From contig CALWVE010000006.1 in the NCBI GenBank assembly GCA_944384905.1, forward strand, positions 1 through 64,000: a DNA stretch of 64,000 nt. The letters are read 5' to 3'. The notes under the pieces are model-generated. The model saw only the letters and a list, made by a program, of their open reading frames with translations. It made no database searches and was not told the DNA's origin. Origin of the DNA: an uncultured Clostridia bacterium. Its GTDB lineage: Bacteria > Bacillota > Clostridia > Oscillospirales > Acutalibacteraceae. How positions within the stretch are numbered: position 1 is the stretch's first letter; each line of letters starts with the position of its first letter. Positions 58,726 through 64,000 of this stretch are shown piece by piece. The position numbers and the translations under genes were made by a program.

Positions 58726-60603
58726 ATGACGCCTGAAATTTTCAACTCCCGTCGGCCTTGTCACCGTTTTCCCCTCGGGGCGGTGCCGGCCGGCACGGGT
58801 GTTCATTTCAAGATTTCTCCCATGCGCTCGATGTCTTGCTCGGGCGCATGGCTTATTGTAGAGAAAGACGGCGGCGGACGCGAAACGCTGGATATGTTCT
58901 GGTGCGGCATGAACGGGACGGACGCCGAATGGTGGGAATGTGACTTTTTCCCGCAGGAGCCGGGGTTGTATTTCTACCGTTTCGAACTGCGCACCGACCG
59001 CGGACACCGCGGATTGTTCCGCGCTTCCACAGGCGGCGGCAGTGAATTTTCCGGCGACCGTTTGTGGCAGCTCACCGTCTATGACAAAGACTTCACCACG
59101 CCCGACTGGCTGGCCGGGGGCGTGATGTATCAGATTTTCCCCGATCGTTTTGCCTGTTCGGGAGAGGCGAAAACCGGCGTACCGAAAGACCGCGTTTTCC
59201 ACGAAGACCGCCACGATATTCCCGTCTGGCGGCCGGATGAACACGGAGAAGTACGCAACAACGATTATTTCGGCGGTGATTTGCGCGGCATCGAACAAAA
59301 ATTGCCGTATCTTCAGCAGCTGGGTGTGACCTGCCTGTACCTCAACCCGATTTTCGAGGCGCATTCCAACCACCGCTACAACACGGCTGATTATTCGCGC
59401 GTCGATCCGCTTTTGGGTACGGAAGAAGATTTCACCCGCTTGTGCCGGGCCGCAAAAGAACACGGTATCCGCATCCTGCTCGACGGCGTATTCAGCCACA
59501 CGGGCAGCGACAGCATTTACTTTAACCGCGAAAAACGCTACGGCGAGGGCGGCGCCTACAACGACACGAACTCCCCGTACTATCCCTGGTATACGTTCCG
59601 CCGTTGGCCGGACGATTACGACTGCTGGTGGAATTTCACCACCCTGCCGAACATCCGGGAAATGAACCCGGAATACAACGAATATATCAACGGAACCGGC
59701 GGTATTGCGCAGCGCTGGCTGCACGCGGGTGCTTCCGGCTGGCGGCTGGACGTAGCCGACGAACTGCCGGACGGTTTTCTCGATAACTTGCGCCAAAGCG
59801 TAAAAGCCGCCGATCCCGACGCCGTGATTCTGGGCGAAGTTTGGGAAGACGCTTCCACCAAGATGGCCTACGGACAGCGCCGCCGCTACCTTTTGGGCGG
59901 CCAGCTCGATTCCGTAATGAATTACCCGTTCCGCGAAGCCATTCTGGGCTTCCTCACCGGGAAAAAAGCCGCGCCGATGATGGAAATCATCGAAAGCGTG
60001 GTGGAAAATTACCCGCCGCAGGTGGTGCGCCTGCTGATGAACCATATCGGCACCCACGACACCGAACGCGCCATCACGGTTTTGTGCGGCATCACCGGCG
60101 AAGGCCACGACCGCGAATGGCAGGAACAGCAGCATCTCACACCGGAGCAGTACCGCCACGGGCGGCAGCTCTTGTGTTTGGCGTCGCTGATGCAGTTTAC
60201 GCTGCCGGGCGTGCCGTGCATTTACTACGGCGACGAAGCCGGCATGCAGGGCTGCCGCGATCCGTTCAACCGCGGATTTTATCCGTGGAAAGAAGAAGAC
60301 CGCGGGCTAATCAGCTGGTATCAGCATCTGGCGGAATTCCGCCGCTCGATCCCTGTCTTCCGCGAAGGCGGACTGCGCGTATTGTACGCGAAAGGCGATC
60401 TGGTGGTATACACCCGGCTGAACCAGGCCGGAGAAGACGCCGTATTGGTCGCCGTCAACCGCGGGGATGACATCGCCCGCGCGCAGGTAGACGCCGACTT
60501 TTCACAGGCTCGATTTTTCTCGGGCGTGCCGGTTTCGCAGGAAATCAAGCTGCCGGCATTTGGGTATTCCGTGATGCTTTTGCGTGATCCGAAGGAAGCC
60601 TGA
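58726..60603 (+). CDS. GH13 alpha-glucan hydrolase (neopullulanase/amylase type)
   Basis: A 625-residue enzyme with an N-terminal beta-sandwich domain of about 120 residues, then a GH13 barrel starting at GGVMYQIFPDRF. Catalytic residues: Asp in GWRLDVADEL, Glu in VILGEVWED and Asp in HIGTHDTER. The calcium-site loop is LLDGVFSHTG. No signal peptide is present, so it acts on cytoplasmic glycogen or maltodextrins together with GlgP. Neopullulanase-like, cyclomaltodextrinase or alpha-amylase activity cannot be separated by sequence alone. Confidence 0.92.
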   Translation: MTPEIFNSRRPCHRFPLGAVPAGTGVHFKISPMRSMSCSGAWLIVEKDGGGRETLDMFWCGMNGTDAEWWECDFFPQEPGLYFYRFELRTDRGHRGLFRASTGGGSEFSGDRLWQLTVYDKDFTTPDWLAGGVMYQIFPDRFACSGEAKTGVPKDRVFHEDRHDIPVWRPDEHGEVRNNDYFGGDLRGIEQKLPYLQQLGVTCLYLNPIFEAHSNHRYNTADYSRVDPLLGTEEDFTRLCRAAKEHGIRILLDGVFSHTGSDSIYFNREKRYGEGGAYNDTNSPYYPWYTFRRWPDDYDCWWNFTTLPNIREMNPEYNEYINGTGGIAQRWLHAGASGWRLDVADELPDGFLDNLRQSVKAADPDAVILGEVWEDASTKMAYGQRRRYLLGGQLDSVMNYPFREAILGFLTGKKAAPMMEIIESVVENYPPQVVRLLMNHIGTHDTERAITVLCGITGEGHDREWQEQQHLTPEQYRHGRQLLCLASLMQFTLPGVPCIYYGDEAGMQGCRDPFNRGFYPWKEEDRGLISWYQHLAEFRRSIPVFREGGLRVLYAKGDLVVYTRLNQAGEDAVLVAVNRGDDIARAQVDADFSQARFFSGVPVSQEIKLPAFGYSVMLLRDPKEA

Positions 60604-60634
60604 GAGAAGAATCAGAAAAAATTTGAAAAAACAC

Positions 60635-60663
60635 TTGACTTTTGAGCAAAACAAGCTTATAAT
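60635..60663 (+). promoter_or_regulatory. Promoter of tRNA-Arg
   Basis: TTGACT (-35, 60635-60640), 17-bp spacer, TATAAT (-10, 60658-60663), 25 bp before the tRNA. Confidence 0.88.
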
Positions 60664-60688
60664 AATGAAGCTGTCGAAAGACAAGTGT

Positions 60689-60765
60689 GCGCTGGTAGCT
60701 CAGCTGGATAGAGTGACTGGCTACGAACCAGTAGGTCAGGGGTTCGAGTCCCTTCCAGCGCGCCA
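60689..60765 (+). tRNA. tRNA-Arg (anticodon ACG)
   Basis: A 77-nt tRNA: acceptor GCGCTGG pairs with CCAGCGC, discriminator G, encoded CCA at 60763-60765, anticodon loop CT-ACG-AA between ACTGG and CCAGT, T-arm GGGGTTCGAGTCCC. The terminator follows at once. Confidence 0.96.
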
Positions 60766-61190
60766 AGCCCGGATGTTTTCATCCGGGCTTTTTCTTTTGC
60801 GTAATTTTCTTTGGGACTCGAACCCGAAAGGGTCCGAGCGCAGAGAAAGGCGCCGGGGGCGCGTTTCGCCGCGAGGAGCGGCGCAGGCCGGTACCATGCG
60901 AAGCGGGGTGGCCAAGCCGGGCAAGTTGCGAAGCAGCTTGCCAAGTCCCTTCCAGCGCGCCAAGCCCGGATGTTTTCATCCGGGCTTTTTCTTTTGCGTA
61001 ATTTTCTTTGGGACTCGAACCCGAAAGGGTCCGAGCACAGAGAAAGGCGCCGGGGGCGCGTTTCGCCGCGAGGAGCGGCGCAGGCCGGTACCGCGCGAAG
61101 CGGGGTGGCCAAGCCGGGCAAGTTGCGAAGCAGCTTGCCAAGTCCCTTCCAGCGCGCCAAGCCCGGATGTTTTCATCCGGGCTTTTTTCT
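60748..61190 (+). repeat. 197-bp tandem repeats behind tRNA-Arg
   Basis: Units start at 60748, 60945 and 61142, exactly 197 bp apart; the third is partial (to about 61190). Units 1 and 2 differ at three positions. Each unit begins with the last 18 bases of tRNA-Arg including CCA (GTCCCTTCCAGCGCGCCA), a terminator (AGCCCGGATG-TTTT-CATCCGGGCT), and an inverted T-arm copy GGGACTCGAACCC (at about 60823 and 61011). The last portion (GGGGTGGCCAAGCCGGGCAA) looks like tRNA debris. Confidence 0.9.
60766..60795 (+). terminator. Terminator of tRNA-Arg
   Basis: AGCCCGGATG (60766-60775), loop TTTT, CATCCGGGCT (60780-60789), then TTTTC. The same hairpin is repeated in both later units. Confidence 0.92.
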
Positions 61191-61299
61191 TTTGTTTAGC
61201 ATTTCTGAATATGGCTCGCGATCATACACAAAACAGCCATTCATAAAAATCTAAGCTCCTTCCGTATGGCAGGAGCTTTTTATTTTATCCGTCGGCTCG

Positions 61300-61744
61300 T
61301 AGCTGTTGCAAAGGTGCAAGCCATGAGTAAGGGAACCCCCGGCGAGGGCGGAGAATCTCCGCTCATAAGTCGCGAATGAAGCATAAAACAAATGAAAAAC
61401 CTCTGCCGCGCGACTAAAGTACAGATACAGCGACAAGCTTACCCGCGAAGGATCGTGCGGCGGTTCGCCGCCCGGATGTTTGATTCTACCCTCCTGCGCT
61501 TTAGAAGGCAAAGGTGTTTCGCGCCTTGCGAGGCGCGCCGAGGGCGTTGCCCCTTCACCCCACCACTTTTTGAAAAAAGTGGACAAAAACTTTAACGTTT
61601 GTACATCACGCTTCCGCCACGTGACTTGGGCTATCAATTTCATTTTTGCTTCCCCGTGAAGCATCCTGCGGCGGTTCGCCGCCCGCGACGTATCCTGTGC
61701 CGGTTCGGCACCGACCCGCGACTTGGGAGCGGCAACTTGCCGCC
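61300..61744 (+). repeat. Intergenic repeat cluster, copy E with companion modules
   Basis: A companion module (61335-61472: GGGAACCCCCGGCGAGG, CATAAGTCGCG, CTCTGCCGCGCGAC, CCCGCGAAGGATC, hairpin GCGGCG-GTT-CGCCGC), then a 5'-truncated core (61472-61593) lacking hp1: hp3 CGCGCCT-TGCG-AGGCGCG, hp4 GAGGGCGTTGCCCC, hp5 CACTTTTTGAAAAAAGTG. The tail has both hairpin versions, GCGGCG-GTT-CGCCGC and GTGCCG-GTT-CGGCAC, side by side and ends in GCGGCAACTTGCCGC, 12 bp before the next promoter. No gene is visible in 61191-61836. Confidence 0.75.
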
Positions 61745-61755
61745 CGTCTTTTTCA

Positions 61756-61784
61756 TTGACATCCTTTTTTTGTTCTGCTACACT
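61756..61784 (+). promoter_or_regulatory. Promoter of the heparinase-like gene
   Basis: TTGACA (-35, 61756-61761), 17-bp spacer, TACACT (-10, 61779-61784), directly after the repeat cluster. Confidence 0.85.
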
Positions 61785-61836
61785 GAAAACAACAGGAAAA
61801 CCGTACCGGCGGCACTCTCTCCTGTGGAGGATTTGT

Positions 61837-63966
61837 ATGCAGAATCAATTGTTGTATTCGGGCGTGCATCCGCGCCTGCTCTATTTTGAATCGGATGTAC
61901 AGGATCTTAAAAAACGCCTTGAAACAGACGCTTCCCTGCGCGATACATTCGCAGGCTGGAAGCAGGCGTCCGATGCGCTGCTCGAAAAACCGTGGCTGAC
62001 GGAAGAATACGCCGATTCCGTCTATTCCCAGCACGGACGCTACTATGAAATCGGCGATTCCTTCTCCGATCTGGCGCTGCGCTTCGGTTTGCTTTACCAG
62101 TTAACCGGTGAGCGCGTCTATGCCGAAAAGCTCAAAGACGGTATGCTTCATTACGCGGCCTTCCACTGCTGGACCGGCCCCGCCAACAAAGACCGCGACA
62201 CCCCCTGGACGAGCGATCTGACCACCACGCGCATTCTGTACGCCTTTGCCGTGGCCTACGACTGCATTTACGATACGCTTTCCCCCGCCGAACGCGAAAC
62301 CATCCGCGCGGCCATGCTGAAAAACGGTATCCGTCCCTTGCTTTCGGACTGGGTTCTGCCCGGCAAACGCATCCACGCGCTGGACTCCATGGGACACAAC
62401 TGGTGGTCGGTATGCATCAGCCTGGCGTCGGTGGGGCTTTGTTCCATTTACGAGGATGTCCCCGAAGCGGACGCCTGGATGGAACAGATTTTCGGCGCAC
62501 TGCACGGCTTTTGCACCTATGCGGGCGAAATCCTGCTGAACAAAACCGCCAACTTCGACGACAAAGGCCTATTTTACGAAAGCGCAAACTACTTTAATTA
62601 CGGCATCAGCGAACTGATGCGCTTTGCGTTTGTCTACGCCCGTTTGTTTGAAAACGGAAAAGAACGCACGCAGTTTGAATCGATCGACCGCGTACCGCAG
62701 GCGTTCATGGCGATGTCTTACCCCACATCCAATCCGGAAGCGCCCCTGCTGTTCCCCAACTTCGGCGACAGCAAGCTTTCCGGCGGATTCACGGCACTGC
62801 CGCAGTTTTTGCTGCTGTGGGGCTGCGATGACCCGGCCATCCGCTATGCCTACCACACCTACAAAACCGAGCCCGATCTGTTTGATTTTCTATATCCGCA
62901 GCTGTTGGGCGGAGCGTTTGGAACGCTTGAAAAGCTGCCGGAATCGATGGTCTTCGACAAAAGCGGATACGCCTATCTGCGTACTTCGTGGGAAAAGGAC
63001 GCGACGCTGCTGGCTGTGCGCTGCGGCTACACCTGGAACCACGCCCACGACGACGCCGGGCATTTCATGCTGTTTGCCGACGGCGAACCCGTAATTCCCG
63101 ATGCGGGCAACTGCTCGTATGACCTGCCGGAATACGGCGGCTACTACAAAACGTGCGAAGCACATAATATCGTCACGATCAACGGCCATGCCCAGCGGGA
63201 AGACGCGCTGTTTCGCGGCTCGAAATTCCCGGGTACGCTCTCCCACTTTATAGACGGCGAAATGAAGTACCTGCTGGCCGATGCCACCGGCCCCACCTGC
63301 GACAGCTGCAACCGCAATTACCGCAGCTTTTTGTGGCTTTGCCCCGATGTTCTCGTCACGGTGGATGACCTGCGCACCCATGCGCCGGCGGAATTTGCCT
63401 CGCTTTTCCATTGCGTAGGTGAAGGACAGCCGGACGGAAACCGCATCCATGTACAGGGAAAAACGCCGCTTTCGGCGACCGTGCTGTTCCCCGAGGCGGT
63501 AGAAATCGAAACCCGCATAGGTTATCTTCCCCCAGAAAACGCCAAGGGAACCGATCCCGACGCCAAACCCGAGCTGCCTCGCAAGGCGTATTATGCGTTT
63601 AAAGCCGGTGAAAAAACAGACGTGATGCAGTTTGTCTCGTTCTATGGACTGCATGACGCGGCGGATCTGATCCCGGAGAAAATGGGCGGGAAAAACTGGA
63701 TCGGCCTGCGCTTTGCGTATGAAGGAAACAGCTATGAAGTGGCCTACAATCTGTTGGCCGACGGACGCAAGATGCACGAAAACAGCAACAATACGCTGCT
63801 CGGCTTTGAAACGGACGCCTATCTTCTGGCCGTTCGGCGCACACCGGGCGGAAAAGAAACCGTTCTGATGGTTTACGGCAGCTATCTGCGCCGCGACGGC
63901 CAGAGCCTATATGAAAGCTTCACCAAGGATTTTACCGAATTTACTTGCCCCGGGCAGAAAGGATGA
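61837..63966 (+). CDS. Heparinase II/III-family polysaccharide lyase, cytoplasmic
   Basis: A 709-residue protein with an alpha/alpha toroid N-terminal half (LALRFGLLYQLTGERVYAEK, SMGHNWWSVCISLASVGLCS) and a beta-sandwich second half that holds the heparinase II/III signature (TWNHAHDDAGHFMLFADGEP). Relatives degrade heparin, heparan, alginate or other uronic acid chains. The absence of a signal peptide suggests that it acts on imported oligosaccharides, like the PL8 lyase at 12769-14598. I start at ATG 61837, preceded by GGAGG. The gene is followed by another start seven bases later, so it may head an operon that runs out of the window. Confidence 0.88.
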   Translation: MQNQLLYSGVHPRLLYFESDVQDLKKRLETDASLRDTFAGWKQASDALLEKPWLTEEYADSVYSQHGRYYEIGDSFSDLALRFGLLYQLTGERVYAEKLKDGMLHYAAFHCWTGPANKDRDTPWTSDLTTTRILYAFAVAYDCIYDTLSPAERETIRAAMLKNGIRPLLSDWVLPGKRIHALDSMGHNWWSVCISLASVGLCSIYEDVPEADAWMEQIFGALHGFCTYAGEILLNKTANFDDKGLFYESANYFNYGISELMRFAFVYARLFENGKERTQFESIDRVPQAFMAMSYPTSNPEAPLLFPNFGDSKLSGGFTALPQFLLLWGCDDPAIRYAYHTYKTEPDLFDFLYPQLLGGAFGTLEKLPESMVFDKSGYAYLRTSWEKDATLLAVRCGYTWNHAHDDAGHFMLFADGEPVIPDAGNCSYDLPEYGGYYKTCEAHNIVTINGHAQREDALFRGSKFPGTLSHFIDGEMKYLLADATGPTCDSCNRNYRSFLWLCPDVLVTVDDLRTHAPAEFASLFHCVGEGQPDGNRIHVQGKTPLSATVLFPEAVEIETRIGYLPPENAKGTDPDAKPELPRKAYYAFKAGEKTDVMQFVSFYGLHDAADLIPEKMGGKNWIGLRFAYEGNSYEVAYNLLADGRKMHENSNNTLLGFETDAYLLAVRRTPGGKETVLMVYGSYLRRDGQSLYESFTKDFTEFTCPGQKG

Positions 63967-63972
63967 GTACAA

Positions 63973-64000
63973 ATGGAAAAGAAAGTTTTGCAGGATACCA
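63973..64000 (+). CDS. Start of a gene that leaves the window
   Basis: ATG 63973 follows an AAAGGA site and encodes MEKKVLQDT before the edge. It begins six bases after the heparinase-like stop codon, so it is probably co-transcribed. Too little is visible to identify it. Confidence 0.4.

Noticed and set aside
56266..60159. A 1297-codon open frame on the minus strand
   Set aside because: It lies exactly opposite glgP and the GH13 gene, both with full catalytic motifs; its translation has no recognisable domain and shows the residue bias of an antisense frame in GC-rich DNA.
60748..61190. CRISPR array
   Set aside because: The repeat unit is 197 bp and contiguous, with no short repeats and unique spacers, and there are no cas genes.
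60657..61254. Several overlapping open frames of 60-220 codons across the tRNA-Arg repeats
   Set aside because: They run through the tRNA, terminators and the 197-bp repeats in several frames at once, so they follow from the repeat, not from coding selection.

Overview
The window looks like chromosomal DNA of a moderately high-GC gut Clostridia member, most likely Oscillospiraceae (Ruminococcaceae). The evidence is the gene content (GTP-type PEP carboxykinase, FeoA/FeoB, glycogen phosphorylase and branching enzyme, many soluble carbohydrate enzymes), strong AGGAGG-type ribosome binding sites, regular sigma-A promoters with 17-bp spacers, a T-box leader and a glycine riboswitch. I cannot name the genus from sequence alone.

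Layout. 1-126: right end of an IS3-family element. 167-2818: GH32 fructosidase with an MFS transporter. 3447-5105: tRNA-Leu with a duplicated 3' end, then a PLP lyase. 5575-12738: one long minus-strand unit (ABC exporter, aldo/keto reductase, murD, two M42 aminopeptidases, GNAT). 12769-17361: PL8 lyase, glycerate kinase and xylulokinase under one promoter. 17464-19784: feoAB. 20091-22867: alpha-fucosidase and enolase. 23514-25900: a glycine riboswitch controlling an isochorismatase-family hydrolase and an APC permease. 26103-31088: flavodoxin, two surface proteins with SipW-type leaders, and a frameshifted VWA protein. 31225-33152: an accessory patch with a broken XRE gene, three intact XRE regulators, a SLOG protein and a membrane-anchored HEPN-like protein. 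33236-35954: tRNA-Ser, a lipoprotein and glgB. 36057-39256: an AT-rich secreted protein, a chimeric lipoprotein gene and a tandem paralogue pair. 39307-41914: pckG and a pentapeptide-repeat protein. 42721-46130: aspS and hisS behind a T-box. 46159-52479: mreBCD, PBP2, a MinD-like protein and mgsA. 52910-55978: DUF4321, U32 peptidase, ZapA. 56194-60603: glycogen phosphorylase and a GH13 enzyme. 60635-61190: tRNA-Arg followed by 197-bp tandem repeats. 61756-64000: a heparinase II/III-like protein and the start of one more gene.

How the genes work together. Glycogen is built by GlgB and broken down by GlgP plus the GH13 enzyme. Several polysaccharide-active enzymes (GH32, GH29, PL8, heparinase-like) lack signal peptides, so they probably act on imported oligosaccharides; xylulokinase and glycerate kinase would feed the products into central metabolism with enolase and PckG. 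The mreB-to-PBP2 genes build the lateral wall.

The most unusual content is non-coding. A modular intergenic repeat occurs at least six times in one orientation. It has up to five consecutive hairpins whose stems differ between copies by compensating changes while loops stay constant, which points to a selected RNA (or single-stranded DNA) structure. Separately, tRNA-Leu and tRNA-Arg are each followed by units of about 200 bp that carry an inverted copy of the tRNA T-arm and end in a direct copy of the tRNA 3' end.
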